A stretch of 60,127 nucleotides of DNA from NCBI RefSeq assembly GCF_947495285.1, contig NZ_CANLXZ010000019.1:1-60127 (forward strand), written 5' to 3'. A model generated the notes under the pieces. That model was not told the DNA's origin. It was given only the letters and a program-made list of their open reading frames with translations, and did not search any database. Positions 42,644 to 52,348 of the stretch are shown here, piece after piece (the stretch's first letter is position 1; each line of letters starts with the position of its first letter). A program made the position numbers and the translations under genes. Origin of the DNA: an uncultured Nonlabens sp. (GTDB lineage: Bacteria > Bacteroidota > Bacteroidia > Flavobacteriales > Flavobacteriaceae).

Positions 42644-45265
42644 ATGAAGTCAAAACAAATACGCCAAACGTTTCTTGAGTTTTTTGAAAATAAAAAACAC
42701 CAAATCGTCCCAAGTGCACCCATGGTGATCAAAAATGATCCTACCCTGATGTTTACTAACGCCGGTATGAATCAATTTAAAGAATACTTCTTAGGAAATT
42801 CTGAACCTAAAAATAACCGTATTACAGATTCTCAAAAATGTCTGAGAGTAAGCGGTAAACATAACGATCTAGAAGAAGTAGGTGTAGATACATATCACCA
42901 CACGATGTTTGAGATGCTGGGTAACTGGAGTTTTGGCGATTACTTTAAAAAAGATGCGATTTCATGGGCGTGGGAATTACTTACTGAAGTTTATGGTATT
43001 GATAAAGACTGCCTTTATGTAACCATTTTTGAAGGTGATAAAAGTGAAGGCCTAGAACGCGATACAGAAGCTTATGATCTATGGAAAGAACTTATAGACC
43101 AAGATCGTATTCTTAACGGTAATAAAGCAGATAACTTTTGGGAAATGGGCGCACAAGGACCTTGTGGACCATGTTCTGAAATACACGTAGACATAAGAAG
43201 TAAAGAAGAAAAAGCAGCAGTAGATGGCGCTACTCTTGTTAATATGGATCACCCACAGGTGGTAGAAATATGGAATCTAGTTTTTATGCAATACAACCGC
43301 ATGGCAGACAGTTCTCTTAAAAATCTACCTAACCAGCATGTTGATACCGGTATGGGCTTTGAACGTCTTGCGATGGTATTACAGAATGTACAGTCTAATT
43401 ATGATACTGATATTTTTACACCTCTTATTAGAGAAATAGAAACCATAACTGGACATGCATATGGAAAAACAACGCAAGAAGATATCGCAATACGTGTTAT
43501 TGCAGACCACTTGAGAGCGGTATCTTTTTCTATTGCAGACGGACAACTACCTTCTAACAACGGTGCTGGTTATGTAATACGTATGATATTGCGTCGTGCG
43601 ATACGTTATGGATTTACTTACCTAGGTAAAAAAGAACCTTTTATCTACCAGTTAGTAAATACTCTTTCTAAGCAAATGGGCGATGCTTTCCCAGAACTTA
43701 AATCTCAAAAGAACTTAATTCTTAATGTCATTAAAGAAGAAGAAACTTCTTTTTTAAGAACACTAGAAAATGGACTTACTCTTCTAGATTCTATGATCGC
43801 AGGCATGAAGTCTGCCGGTTCTGAAATCCTAGACGGTAAAAAAGCATTTGAACTTAATGATACCTATGGTTTTCCTAAAGAACTGACGCGTCTTATATTA
43901 AGCGAGCAAGGTCTAGAAATGGACGAAGAAGGATTTGCCATTGCTCTTAAAAAACAACAAGACGACTCTCGTAAAGCGAGCGCGACAGAGACTAGTGACT
44001 GGACTGTTCTAGTAGATGACGACACGCAAGAGTTTATAGGTTATGATCAACTAGAAGCAGAGGTGCGTATATCTCAATACCGCAAGGTAACGAGTAAAAA
44101 AGATGGCGAGTTGTACCAGATCGTTTTTAACATGACTCCGTTTTATGGAGAAAGTGGTGGACAGACTGGTGACAAAGGTTATCTAGAAAGTGCTAGTGGT
44201 GACACGGTTTACATAGTAGATACTAAAAAAGAAAATGGCCAGACCGTACATTTAACTAAGAACCTACCTAAAGAAATAGGTGGTACTCATAAAGTAGTGG
44301 TAGATGCAAATCAACGTGCACGTACTGCTGCAAACCATACAGCTACTCACCTACTACACCAGGCGATGCGTAAGATATTAGGTACTCACGTGGAGCAAAA
44401 AGGTTCTATGGTGAGAAGTGCTAGTTTAAGATTTGACTTCTCACACTTCTCTAAAGTAAGTGCAGAGGAACTCGTAGAAATAGAAAACTTTGTAAACGCA
44501 CGTATTAGAGAACAATTATCTCTAGAAGAAAATCGCGATAATACGTATGACCAGGCTATGGAAGATGGTGCAATAGGATTATTTGGCGAGAAGTATGGTG
44601 ACGTAGTACGTACCATTAAATTCGGTGAGAGTAACGAGCTTTGTGGTGGTACTCATGTAAAAAATACGGGAGACATTTGGCATTTTAAAATCACTAATGA
44701 AAGCGCTGTTGCATCTGGAATACGTCGTATAGAGGCAATTACTAGCGATGCGGTAAAAGATTTCTTTACAGAGCAATCAAAAAGCTTTGAAGAAATTAAA
44801 GCCGTTTTAAAGAACCCTACTAAAAACCCAGCAGAATCTATTGCTGCGCTGCAAGATGAGAATGCTTCTTTGAAAAAAGAAATCGAGCAACTTCTTAAAG
44901 CAAAGGCTGGAAACCTAAAAGGTGATTTAATAGCTAGTGCAAAAAGCATTAATGGAGTGAACTTTATCGCTACAAAAACCGATCTAGATGCAAAGTCTGT
45001 TAAGGAACTAGCTTTTAATATCGAGAGAGAAATGGAAAACCTTTTCTTAATTATAGGAGCAGCAAACGGAGAGAAAGCAACTCTAACGGTTATTCTAAGT
45101 AAGAATCTAGTAGAAGAAAAATCACTAGACGCTGGTAAAATAGTTAGAGAACTAGGTAAACACATTCAAGGTGGTGGCGGTGGCCAGTCTCATTTTGCAA
45201 CGGCTGGTGGTAAAAATGCTGCTGGAATAGATGCGGCTCTTGTTGCTGCTGAAGGGTTGATTTAA
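42644..45265 (+). CDS. alaS: Alanine-tRNA ligase
   Basis: AlaRS charges tRNA-Ala. I take the ATG at 42644 ([14 protein letters not shown], 873 aa); the frame is open to a TTG at 42554, but that would translate the palindrome into an unrelated peptide. The catalytic domain begins with the usual N-terminal [15 protein letters not shown] and [14 protein letters not shown]. The editing domain has [12 protein letters not shown] and [13 protein letters not shown]. The C-Ala domain ends with [16 protein letters not shown]. Confidence 0.98.
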   Translation: MKSKQIRQTFLEFFENKKHQIVPSAPMVIKNDPTLMFTNAGMNQFKEYFLGNSEPKNNRITDSQKCLRVSGKHNDLEEVGVDTYHHTMFEMLGNWSFGDYFKKDAISWAWELLTEVYGIDKDCLYVTIFEGDKSEGLERDTEAYDLWKELIDQDRILNGNKADNFWEMGAQGPCGPCSEIHVDIRSKEEKAAVDGATLVNMDHPQVVEIWNLVFMQYNRMADSSLKNLPNQHVDTGMGFERLAMVLQNVQSNYDTDIFTPLIREIETITGHAYGKTTQEDIAIRVIADHLRAVSFSIADGQLPSNNGAGYVIRMILRRAIRYGFTYLGKKEPFIYQLVNTLSKQMGDAFPELKSQKNLILNVIKEEETSFLRTLENGLTLLDSMIAGMKSAGSEILDGKKAFELNDTYGFPKELTRLILSEQGLEMDEEGFAIALKKQQDDSRKASATETSDWTVLVDDDTQEFIGYDQLEAEVRISQYRKVTSKKDGELYQIVFNMTPFYGESGGQTGDKGYLESASGDTVYIVDTKKENGQTVHLTKNLPKEIGGTHKVVVDANQRARTAANHTATHLLHQAMRKILGTHVEQKGSMVRSASLRFDFSHFSKVSAEELVEIENFVNARIREQLSLEENRDNTYDQAMEDGAIGLFGEKYGDVVRTIKFGESNELCGGTHVKNTGDIWHFKITNESAVASGIRRIEAITSDAVKDFFTEQSKSFEEIKAVLKNPTKNPAESIAALQDENASLKKEIEQLLKAKAGNLKGDLIASAKSINGVNFIATKTDLDAKSVKELAFNIEREMENLFLIIGAANGEKATLTVILSKNLVEEKSLDAGKIVRELGKHIQGGGGGQSHFATAGGKNAAGIDAALVAAEGLI

Positions 45266-45286
45266 TTTACTTTTTATTATTATAAA

Positions 45287-45808
45287 ATGAAAGAAGTAGA
45301 GATAAATTATAGAGTTGAAAAGAAGGAGTTTGTTAATCATAGGATGCGCATGCTCTTAAAATCAAGAAATATCATGATTTTCGGTTTATTTATAATACTC
45401 TTACCATCATTCAAATTTATCGTACCGTTAATTAACCCAGCGCAGAATGCAGCTCCTGAGCAAGGTTTCACCTCGATAATGATTAGTGTTTTACCACTTA
45501 TCATTGTGCCCATTCTGATTGTTCTGTACTTAAGGTATCAGTTTAAAAAAGTATACGATAATACCACAGACTTTCAGCAAGACGTAAAGGTCGTTATGGA
45601 TGAGAACGGTTATTTTGGAAAGTCTGCCTCTTCAGAAGGAAGAAAAGATTGGAACGCTATCCATAAAAATGTTCAACAAAAAGAAATGTTAGATATATAT
45701 TTTTCAAAACAACTTTGCGCTTCTATTCCTATGAGATCTGTGAGTTCTGAAAAAATAAAAACCTTGAAAGAAATTCTTAATAAAGCTCAGATAAATAACA
45801 ACCTATAA
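45287..45808 (+). CDS. YcxB-like membrane protein
   Basis: This 173-residue protein has two helices (about 30-50 and 65-85). The cytoplasmic part reads VVMDENGYFGKSASSEGRKDWNAIHK and YFSKQLCASIPMRSVSSEKI, the pattern of the YcxB-like C-terminal domain (a PH-like fold). Function is unknown. It follows alaS by 21 bp and is closed by a terminator. Confidence 0.75.
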   Translation: MKEVEINYRVEKKEFVNHRMRMLLKSRNIMIFGLFIILLPSFKFIVPLINPAQNAAPEQGFTSIMISVLPLIIVPILIVLYLRYQFKKVYDNTTDFQQDVKVVMDENGYFGKSASSEGRKDWNAIHKNVQQKEMLDIYFSKQLCASIPMRSVSSEKIKTLKEILNKAQINNNL

Positions 45809-45810
45809 AA

Positions 45811-45848
45811 CAAATGGTCTATTTAAATTTAAATGGACCATTGTTATT
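45811..45848 (+). terminator. Terminator after the YcxB-like gene
   Basis: AATGGTC / GACCATT with inner A/T pairing (TTTAAATTTAAA), followed by TTGTTATTT. The T-run is weak. Confidence 0.5.
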
Positions 45849-45896
45849 TCACGTCACAGACTGTAACATTTCTTCATTAAAAGCTACTCATATTAT

Positions 45897-46190
45897 ATGG
45901 GAGTTGTCACTAAACATTTACTGGAGAAAATAGATCGCATACATGCAAAGGGCGACGAGCGTAGAGCTGACCGTATACATGATGCTCGTTTTGCTACTGC
46001 ATCTTTGTATCAAACAGCTTGCAAATGCAAGGTTTTTACTCCACAAGAAGTAGCAGCTGCCAAAGAAGTATACAAACAGAAATTACAAAAAAGTAGAATA
46101 AAACACAAAATCATCTGGATCTTAACAATAATCCTAACACCAGTGTGCTTTTATCTAGGTTATTTATTTCTATTCATGTTTGACTTTTAA
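45897..46190 (+). CDS. Small single-helix membrane protein, paralogue 1
   Basis: This 97-residue protein is not in a family I can name. The hydrophilic N-terminal part includes FTPQEVAAAKEVYKQKLQKSR, followed by a C-terminal hydrophobic segment (about 70-95). The next gene encodes a similar layout, with FSPEQIQAAKDAFQLQVKAEK before the helix, so the two look like a tandem duplication. The gap to the next gene is 11 bp. Confidence 0.65.
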   Translation: MGVVTKHLLEKIDRIHAKGDERRADRIHDARFATASLYQTACKCKVFTPQEVAAAKEVYKQKLQKSRIKHKIIWILTIILTPVCFYLGYLFLFMFDF

Positions 46191-46201
46191 AATTACAGAT
46201 T

Positions 46202-46480
46202 ATGGGCTCTCTAGCATTTATTACAACCATTAAAATTAATGCAAAACAGTTAAAATCTAGATCTAAATTCAAAGGACTAGACGCTGACACCGGCATTTAT
46301 AAAGGGAATATTAATAAAGAAGACTTTTCACCAGAACAAATACAGGCCGCAAAAGATGCCTTTCAATTGCAGGTAAAAGCAGAGAAAAAGAAAACACTTA
46401 TAGTACTACTCCTTACCATAGTATTAGTCCCTATTTTGATATATGCACTCATAAAACTCTATCTATTTACATTTGTTTAA
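46202..46480 (+). CDS. Small single-helix membrane protein, paralogue 2
   Basis: This 92-residue protein has a basic N-terminal part (NAKQLKSRSKFKGLDADTG), then FSPEQIQAAKDAFQ, then a hydrophobic C-terminal helix (about 64-90). It aligns with the previous gene over the last 45 residues. It is unrecognised otherwise. It is followed after 47 bp by the GSCFA gene. Confidence 0.65.
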   Translation: MGSLAFITTIKINAKQLKSRSKFKGLDADTGIYKGNINKEDFSPEQIQAAKDAFQLQVKAEKKKTLIVLLLTIVLVPILIYALIKLYLFTFV

Positions 46481-46527
46481 ACCTTAAATTAAGATCGTAC
46501 CTTTGAATTAATTGATCTTAATAATCC

Positions 46528-47445
46528 ATGAAACTAAGCACACCTGTTCCTGTTTTAAAACTATCCAGCCCTATAGATTATAATTCTAAAGTGGTTCTAC
46601 TAGGCAGCTGTTTTACCGAGAATATAGGTTCTAAGCTATCCTATTATGGGTTTGATACGAGTATAAATCCTTTTGGGATTATTTTTAATTCCACTAGTTT
46701 AAGAGTTTTAATAAATCGTGCTGTTCACCATATTCCGTTTACACGAGAAGATATAGAAGGTGATTATTCTTATCTAGCACATTCTGATCTTAATAATAAA
46801 GATCAGAACGTGCTATTAGATCAATTAAATACCGCTTTAAAAAAACTAGAAACAGATTTAAAACAGGCTTCTCATCTATTTATAACTCTAGGTACTGCGT
46901 GGGTTTACCGTCATATAGAAAAGGATATAATAGTTGCTAACTGTCATAAACAACCGCAACAATTGTTTATTAAAGAACTGCTGGATACAGAAACCATAAA
47001 TATGGATCTAACGAGTATACAGGAATGGGTAAACAAGGTAAATCCAGAAATAAACATCACCTATACCCTATCGCCGGTGCGTCATATTAAAGATGGTTTT
47101 ATAGAAAACACACGTAGTAAATCGAGATTGCACGACGCCATACAGACTCAAGTAGATTTAAATAATGCCACTTATTTCCCTGCTTATGAAATAACTATGG
47201 ACGAGTTGAGAGATTATAGATTTTATGCTCGTGATATGGTACATCTCAATGAAATAGGTGTGGATTTTATATGGTCTCGCTTTCGCGAAAGCGGACTTAA
47301 CAACAACACTCTAACCCAACAAAAAGCAGTAGAGAAATATAGAAAACTATCTCAACATCGTGCTACAAACACAGAAGCACATCAACTACAAATAGAACAA
47401 ATGCGAGCTAAAGTAAACTCGATATATCCTGAAATAAAATTATAA
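46528..47445 (+). CDS. GSCFA domain-containing protein
   Basis: This 305-residue protein carries the name-giving motif as LLGSCFTENIGSKLSYYGFD (about 27-46) and NPFGIIFNSTSL. SPVRHIKDGFIENTRSKS further on is typical of the family, which is related to SGNH-type hydrolases (Ser in GSCF, late His in the DMVHLNEIG segment). Substrate is not known; the neighbourhood gives no clue. The palindrome encodes RFRES after IW in the C-terminal third. It overlaps the following gene by one base. Confidence 0.9.
   Translation: MKLSTPVPVLKLSSPIDYNSKVVLLGSCFTENIGSKLSYYGFDTSINPFGIIFNSTSLRVLINRAVHHIPFTREDIEGDYSYLAHSDLNNKDQNVLLDQLNTALKKLETDLKQASHLFITLGTAWVYRHIEKDIIVANCHKQPQQLFIKELLDTETINMDLTSIQEWVNKVNPEINITYTLSPVRHIKDGFIENTRSKSRLHDAIQTQVDLNNATYFPAYEITMDELRDYRFYARDMVHLNEIGVDFIWSRFRESGLNNNTLTQQKAVEKYRKLSQHRATNTEAHQLQIEQMRAKVNSIYPEIKL
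47278..47293. repeat. Dispersed 16-bp palindrome, copy 11 (in GSCFA gene)
   Basis: Exact CGCTTTCGCGAAAGCG, read as S-RFRES-G, replacing a stretch that in homologues is typically a short amphipathic segment. Confidence 0.97.
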
Positions 47446-48068
47446 TGAAAGACATTTTTAAATACATAATCAGTGGTTTAATTGCTGTTTCAATATTTTA
47501 TTTAGGATCTATATTTCTAGATAAAAATAAAGATCGTGAGTTATTACTAGCACAGACAGCACTGATACAAAAGGAAATTAACAACACGAGTAAACTGGTA
47601 GTCACAGAGATGAAATATGCTAAGGTATTTACCTATGAAAGCACAAAATCTTATGGTTGGGACTTTTTTAGAAGTCAGAAAAGCGCGATCATAATATCAA
47701 ATGCCGAGGCTCAAATATCCTATGATCTTAAACTGTTAAAACATAAACTAGATCTAGAATCAAAAACTATTTTCATTACCTATATACCACAACCAGAAAT
47801 TAAAATTTATCCTCATCTAGATTATTTTAAAATGGACAACGGTATTTTAAACAAATTTGAAGGAAGAGATATCAATAAGATGGAAAAACAGATAACGGAA
47901 AAACTTAAAGAAAATATTCGTAAAGATGAAGTTATAAAAAATGCTCAAAACAGATTATTAACTGAATTGAGCAATATTTATTTATTGAGCAGTTCTATGG
48001 GTTGGAAACTTATTTATAATGATGTAGAAGTTAATAGCAAAAAAGAAATGAATGCTATCTTATTCTAG
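47445..48068 (+). CDS. DUF4230 domain-containing protein
   Basis: This 207-residue protein is anchored by one N-terminal helix (about 5-25). The rest matches DUF4230: LVVTEMKYAKVFTYE, AIIISNAEAQISYDL and the helical end ITEKLKENIRKDEVIKNAQNRLLTEL. Function unknown. The start overlaps the GSCFA stop (TAATG), indicating translational coupling. Confidence 0.75.
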   Translation: MKDIFKYIISGLIAVSIFYLGSIFLDKNKDRELLLAQTALIQKEINNTSKLVVTEMKYAKVFTYESTKSYGWDFFRSQKSAIIISNAEAQISYDLKLLKHKLDLESKTIFITYIPQPEIKIYPHLDYFKMDNGILNKFEGRDINKMEKQITEKLKENIRKDEVIKNAQNRLLTELSNIYLLSSSMGWKLIYNDVEVNSKKEMNAILF

Positions 48069-48073
48069 AGATC

Positions 48074-48409
48074 CTACTCTATGATTTCATAAGCCTCTGC
48101 GGCTTTATCAAATTCAGCTTCTAGTAACTGGTAATACTTATTATAAATATCCTTTTTAATGCGACATAATTTACCGTTACTCTCTAGAGCGGTAGAGAAT
48201 TCTTGTTGCGTGATTTTCTTATTCATAAAGTCTGTAGTTAGCTGTGGACGCTCTTGTTTACATGCTGCATAATTGTTGTATGCCTGTACATATAATTTGT
48301 ATGTTTCACTATTTTTAATAGAATCAGCTGTTTGATTTTGAGAATCTGACGGTGTTGTATCGCAGCTGGTAAATAAGAGGACACATAGGATGATAAGTAT
48401 TCTTTTCAT
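48074..48409 (-). CDS. Small lipoprotein of unknown function
   Basis: The start at 48409 (MKRILIILCVLLFTSC) gives a lipobox with Cys at 16; the longer frame to 48457 would put a hydrophilic peptide in front. The mature part (about 95 residues) is helical and charged, with KLYVQAYNNYAACKQERPQ and NKYYQLLEAEFDKAAEAYEI; it has two further Cys residues. Not recognised. It converges with the DUF4230 gene. Confidence 0.7.
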   Translation of the reverse strand: MKRILIILCVLLFTSCDTTPSDSQNQTADSIKNSETYKLYVQAYNNYAACKQERPQLTTDFMNKKITQQEFSTALESNGKLCRIKKDIYNKYYQLLEAEFDKAAEAYEIIE

Positions 48410-48465
48410 AAGTATAGTTTTATGCGTTAAAAATAAAGACTTGTTATTTTTAATCAAAATTAGAA

Positions 48466-48506
48466 TTAAAAAAAAATCCTTTCCTGATTTAACTGGAAAG
48501 GATTTT
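48466..48506 (-). terminator. Terminator of the ECF sigma operon
   Basis: AAAATCCTTTCC / GGAAAGGATTTT, a perfect 12-bp stem with a 10-base loop, followed on the minus strand by a run of T, 16 bp after the last gene of the operon. Confidence 0.85.
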
Positions 48507-48521
48507 ATAAATTAATTTAAT

Positions 48522-48992
48522 CTATTTATTACGTCTACGATCTTTGTATTCTCTAATCATCTTACGCCTGAAATCTAATTCGGCTTTTTTTAATTTAAGA
48601 AATCGCTTTGCGCCTATTACTTGTATTATTTCCTTGTGCTTATAATCTAAATAAGTAGCACTTATTTTTTGATCTAATTGAACCATCTCATCCACATAAG
48701 CAACTGCTTGCTTCTCTGACATGGTGTCAAATTCTCCTTCTAGTTTTTTGATAAGGTCTTTCTTTACTTTTTCTAGACGGGAGCGTTCATCTTTTACCTC
48801 ATTGTATAAAGGCCAGAATTTTTGCGCTTCTTGAGAAGAAAGATTTAATTCTCTGTTTATGTGTGCGATAGCAAGAGTTTTAATCTTATCATGCATTTTT
48901 TTATTTCTGTGTCTATTGTGACCTTTTTCTGGGGCTTGTGCTTTTACCACAAAGGAAAAAAGCAATACGAATACTATTATTAAATTTTTCAT
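48522..48992 (-). CDS. Periplasmic Spy/CpxP-like helical protein of the ECF operon
   Basis: This 156-residue protein has a signal peptide (about 1-18) and a helical basic mature region: HINRELNLSSQEAQKFWPLYNEVKDERSRLE, then a stretch ending LDQKISATYLDYKHKEI and a very basic C-terminus. It resembles LTXXQ/Spy-like sensors seen next to flavobacterial ECF sigma genes. It overlaps the putative anti-sigma gene by 4 bp, so it probably belongs to the same signalling circuit. Confidence 0.75.
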   Translation of the reverse strand: MKNLIIVFVLLFSFVVKAQAPEKGHNRHRNKKMHDKIKTLAIAHINRELNLSSQEAQKFWPLYNEVKDERSRLEKVKKDLIKKLEGEFDTMSEKQAVAYVDEMVQLDQKISATYLDYKHKEIIQVIGAKRFLKLKKAELDFRRKMIREYKDRRRNK

Positions 48993-49504
48993 TCTCTTAT
49001 AATTTGGTCTAATGTTGCGTCTTCCATAAGGTAATTTAACAACTCATTATCTGTAAATTCTAGTTTTATTTCAGTCTCGTTAAGTATGCTATTATCTGCA
49101 TATAATATCTCCATAGACTCTTCATCTTGTAAAAAGTTAATGTCTACTATATAATCTCTTAACTCTTGATCGTTAAGGTCTGCAAAAGTAACTTCGTCTG
49201 TAGAGAACAGACCATTAATAGTTACAAAACCTATAAATATAGCTGCCATTGCTAACAATGGGTATAACCATGTATTATTTTTTGAAGTTTGAAGAGTTAC
49301 AACTTTTACATCTTTTTTATCTTCTTGTACTAACGTTAAAATACGATCTTCAAGAGTAGAAAAATAATCTTTAGGAACACTAAAACCAGCGTGTTCTACG
49401 ATCTCGTCTTTTTGTGTGTTTTCTAACACACGATCTGTAAGTGAATCAAAGTAACCTTCTGGTACTTTAAAGCCTGCTTGTGTATGTTGATTATTGTTTT
49501 TCAT
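48989..49504 (-). CDS. Putative membrane anti-sigma factor
   Basis: This 171-residue protein has one helix (about 91-110). The cytoplasmic N-terminal part contains two copies of a short unit: AGFKVPEGYFDSLTDRVL and AGFSVPKDYFSTLEDRIL, about 27 residues apart. The C-terminal, periplasmic part is acidic. Position between the sigma gene (30 bp) and the Spy-like gene (4-bp overlap) suggests it inhibits the sigma factor; this is inference, as no classical zinc anti-sigma motif is present. Confidence 0.65.
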   Translation of the reverse strand: MKNNNQHTQAGFKVPEGYFDSLTDRVLENTQKDEIVEHAGFSVPKDYFSTLEDRILTLVQEDKKDVKVVTLQTSKNNTWLYPLLAMAAIFIGFVTINGLFSTDEVTFADLNDQELRDYIVDINFLQDEESMEILYADNSILNETEIKLEFTDNELLNYLMEDATLDQIIRE

Positions 49505-49534
49505 ATCCTTATGACTGTTTTTAAGTCAATTAGT

Positions 49535-50083
49535 TTAATTCACTTTAATAAATTGTTCTACTTTCTTTGCTGCTATGTGGTACGTACTTTTCACAGCACC
49601 TTCACTTAAATCCAGTATCGTCGCAATATCTTTAAATTTAAGATCGTCATAATACCTATAGTTAAATACCTCTCGCTGTCTATCTGGTAATTGTGCAAGT
49701 GCTTTTTTAAGAGCTAGTTCTATCTCATCACTTGTAAAATATACATCGGCTTCTAGCTTTTCAGTTAGGTGATCTTGTAGTTCTTGAGAAGATATTTGTA
49801 GTGTTTTTCCTTTTTTAGTTAAAAAAGTAACGCTCTCATTATAAGCGATTCTATACATCCATGTAGATAATTTGCTATCTCCATTAAAGTTTTTAATACC
49901 CTTAAAAATTTTAATAAACACATTTTGCAACACATCGTCAGCGTCATCATGGACTACTACCATTTTTCTCACCTGCCAGTATAACTGTTCTTGGTATTGA
50001 GATACCAGCAGTCTAAACCCTTTATTAGCCGTAGCTTCATTAAGGATTAAAGAAATTAATTCATGGTCTGATGTTCTACTCAT
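49535..50083 (-). CDS. ECF RNA polymerase sigma factor
   Basis: This 182-residue sigma-70 factor of the extracytoplasmic function group has region 2 (VVHDDADDVLQNVFIKIFKGIKNF, STWMYRIAYNESVTFL) and region 4 (LPDRQREVFNYRYYDDLKFKDIATILDLSEGAVKSTYHIA). It is the first gene of a three-gene operon with its own terminator. A CTTTATACTTTGCG string 30 bp before the start is probably part of the promoter. It is divergent from the Bax inhibitor-like gene. Confidence 0.94.
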   Translation of the reverse strand: MSRTSDHELISLILNEATANKGFRLLVSQYQEQLYWQVRKMVVVHDDADDVLQNVFIKIFKGIKNFNGDSKLSTWMYRIAYNESVTFLTKKGKTLQISSQELQDHLTEKLEADVYFTSDEIELALKKALAQLPDRQREVFNYRYYDDLKFKDIATILDLSEGAVKSTYHIAAKKVEQFIKVN

Positions 50084-50194
50084 ATATCTATGACTCGCGC
50101 AAAGTATAAAGGTTTAACAATTTTAAAAATAATTTATATCATTCCTTAACATTAAGGTAAAACATAATAATTATCTTCACGTTTTAATACAGTT

Positions 50195-50926
50195 ATGAAT
50201 CAAGACCACACACCGCATTACGATACCTCTATCCAGCCACTATCTATAGTAAACGACGAGGCTAGAGCTATTTTTTATAAAAAGACGTATGGACATGTAG
50301 CCATCGCCACATTACTATTTGTGATTATAGAAGCTATTTTATTGCGCATAGAACCATTAGTTAACTTTATGTTTAGTCTTACACAAGGCTGGACGTGGTT
50401 ACTCGTATTAGGTGCATTTATGATGGCCACTTCTTATGCAGAAAAGATGGCACATAAATCACATGACCGCAGGCAGCAGTATCTAGGCCTATTCCTATTT
50501 GTAGTAGCAGAGGCTGTTATTTTTCTACCACTTATTGCTATGGCATTACAATATCAGGCAGCTCTACAAGGTGGAGAAAGCAATTTACTAAGTCAGGCAG
50601 CCATCCTTACATTGGCCCTTTTTACAGCGTTAAGTGCTGTAGTTTTAATTACTAAAAAGGATTTTTCTTTCCTTAAAAGTATTTTATCAGTAGGTTTTAT
50701 TATTGCAATAGGATTAATAATTGCAGGTATGATTTTTGGATTTGACTTAGGACTTTTCTTTAGTGGCGCTATGGTGCTTCTTGCGGCTGGTTCTATCCTT
50801 TATCAGACATCTAATCTGGTACATAAATACCATACAGATCAATATGTAGGTGCTGCATTAGGTTTATTCTCTTCATTGATGTTACTTTTTTGGTACATCT
50901 TAAGAATTTTTATGTCCCGCGATTAA
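50195..50926 (+). CDS. Bax inhibitor-1/YccA-like membrane protein
   Basis: This 243-residue protein has seven hydrophobic segments and no signal peptide. The first helix follows ARAIFYKKTYGHVAIATLLF, and the sixth and seventh contain the acidic and glycine pattern of the Bax1-I family (ILSVGFIIAIGLIIAGMIFGFD). In bacteria these may be Ca2+-leak channels or protease regulators. Not linked to the M90 gene downstream beyond a 52-bp gap. Confidence 0.82.
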   Translation: MNQDHTPHYDTSIQPLSIVNDEARAIFYKKTYGHVAIATLLFVIIEAILLRIEPLVNFMFSLTQGWTWLLVLGAFMMATSYAEKMAHKSHDRRQQYLGLFLFVVAEAVIFLPLIAMALQYQAALQGGESNLLSQAAILTLALFTALSAVVLITKKDFSFLKSILSVGFIIAIGLIIAGMIFGFDLGLFFSGAMVLLAAGSILYQTSNLVHKYHTDQYVGAALGLFSSLMLLFWYILRIFMSRD

Positions 50927-50978
50927 TTTCTTACACCTCATATCGCTACAGGCAAACCCTAATAGTGAAACTTTATGG

Positions 50979-51779
50979 ATGGGTCCCTATGTCATAGCTG
51001 GTATGATTATAGGGCTAGTTCTAGTAATAATTCATTTAAGTCTACGTGTTCTTCAAAGAAAGCGCGACTTTATATGGTACAGACAGTTATGGAGCAATGC
51101 ACGGTTACCGCTTTCGCGAAAGCGAGTCCTAGAAACATATCCTTTTTACATCCATCTCTCTGAAAAATATAAAAAGCAATTTGAACATAGGGTGGCCACC
51201 TTTATAAAACAGAAAGATTTTAAACACAGGTATCAAGACACGGTGACTGATGAACAAGTGGTTTTAATAGCTTGTGTTGCATGTCGTTTAACCTTCGGTA
51301 GGCGCAATTACCTTTTTCCCAGGTTAAATACTTTATTACTTTTTCCAGAACCGTTTAAAAGTCCTACTACACAAGAATACCATAAAGGTGAATACAATCC
51401 TATAGCAAAGGTTCTAGCTTTTTCATGGCCCGATTTTAAAGAAGGAATGGATATCGTAAATGATAACTTGCACTTAGGCCTGCATGAATTTACTCACGTA
51501 CTTCATATAGAAAGTGAGCGCAGTAGTGAGATAGATGCTTTACGTTTTAAAAAATTTACACGCAATATTCTTAGAGAACTCATGAAGCCGGCTGTGCGCA
51601 GCAAACTAGACAACACAAAGTTTTTTAGGGATTATGCTTTTACAAATCAGTACGAATTCATGGCTGTTCTTATAGAGTACTACTTTGAATCTAATAAAGA
51701 TTTTAAAGAACAATTTCCATTAATGTATAGTCATCTAACTAAGGCACTTCTTTATGAAGAAGAATGGATTATTTCTTAA
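50979..51779 (+). CDS. Zinc-dependent peptidase of the M90 (MtfA) family
   Basis: This 266-residue protein has an N-terminal helix (about 5-25), then the MtfA core with LHEFTHVLHIES (HExxH, about 167-178) and a later glutamate in NQYEFMAVLIEYYFE, likely the third zinc ligand. E. coli MtfA regulates a glucose-uptake repressor; in this organism the target is unknown. Unlike soluble MtfA, this one is membrane-anchored. The palindrome encodes LSRKR after the helix. Confidence 0.85.
   Translation: MGPYVIAGMIIGLVLVIIHLSLRVLQRKRDFIWYRQLWSNARLPLSRKRVLETYPFYIHLSEKYKKQFEHRVATFIKQKDFKHRYQDTVTDEQVVLIACVACRLTFGRRNYLFPRLNTLLLFPEPFKSPTTQEYHKGEYNPIAKVLAFSWPDFKEGMDIVNDNLHLGLHEFTHVLHIESERSSEIDALRFKKFTRNILRELMKPAVRSKLDNTKFFRDYAFTNQYEFMAVLIEYYFESNKDFKEQFPLMYSHLTKALLYEEEWIIS
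51109..51124. repeat. Dispersed 16-bp palindrome, copy 12 (in M90 gene)
   Basis: Exact CGCTTTCGCGAAAGCG, read in the third frame as P-LSRKR-V at the junction between anchor and catalytic domain. Confidence 0.97.
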
Positions 51780-51847
51780 TAGGCATTTAAAATATTAAGA
51801 TTGTAAAAAATCGACCGAGTAGACTTACTCTATTTATAAAAGATCAC

Positions 51848-52213
51848 CTAATATCGACGCATATCATTACGACCTAAAAAGATAGCGCCTAGACCTGCTA
51901 TAATAGGTGTGCTTATCAACCATGTACTTAAACCCTTACTTAAAAAAAGAGATATAACTGGTAATAATAAACCTAGAACAACAGCCACTATACCTCCATA
52001 AAACAATGCTTTACCTCTACTATGCAGGCCTTTTAATTGATCTAGACGTATAGCTCTTTTATCCACTCTTTTAACTATATGTTCTATATCTTTTTGATCT
52101 GTGCCTTGTTCTTTTAGTGTATTGCGCAATTTTGAAAAATCCATTCTCTTTTCAGAAATTTCTTTTGCATAATGTTCTATCTGTACTGAAATGTCGGTAT
52201 ACTTATCAACCAT
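51848..52213 (-). CDS. Two-helix membrane protein of unknown function
   Basis: This 121-residue protein has a basic, coiled-coil-like cytoplasmic part (about 1-65; YAKEISEKRMDFSKLRNTLKEQG) and two helices (about 68-85 and 95-112), ending in LGRNDMRRY. Not recognised. It converges with the M90 gene and has no partner on its strand; 135 bp separate it from the ettA 3' end. Confidence 0.65.
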   Translation of the reverse strand: MVDKYTDISVQIEHYAKEISEKRMDFSKLRNTLKEQGTDQKDIEHIVKRVDKRAIRLDQLKGLHSRGKALFYGGIVAVVLGLLLPVISLFLSKGLSTWLISTPIIAGLGAIFLGRNDMRRY

Positions 52214-52286
52214 TATTTAAACTATTAAGGAGTGAATATAAGTTATCAATAGAGAACCTAATTTAATATAAATGCCAAATAGTCGC

Positions 52287-52322
52287 ATTAAAAAACCCCA
52301 AAGGTTTTAAAAACCTTTGGGG
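52287..52322 (-). terminator. Terminator of the ettA operon
   Basis: CCCCAAAGGTTT / AAACCTTTGGGG, a 12-bp stem, then a minus-strand T-run, about 27 bp after the ettA stop. Confidence 0.85.
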
Positions 52323-52348
52323 TAGTTATATAACAACTAAGAAAAGAA

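Noticed and set aside
44653..45165. Minus-strand open frame of 170 codons
   Set aside because: Antisense to alaS; composition is that of a shadow frame (Ser/Phe/Leu-rich).
50975..51163. Plus-strand 62-codon frame containing AFAKA
   Set aside because: It is the wrong frame of the M90 gene; the AFAKA appears only because the palindrome reads as AFAKA in one of its three frames.
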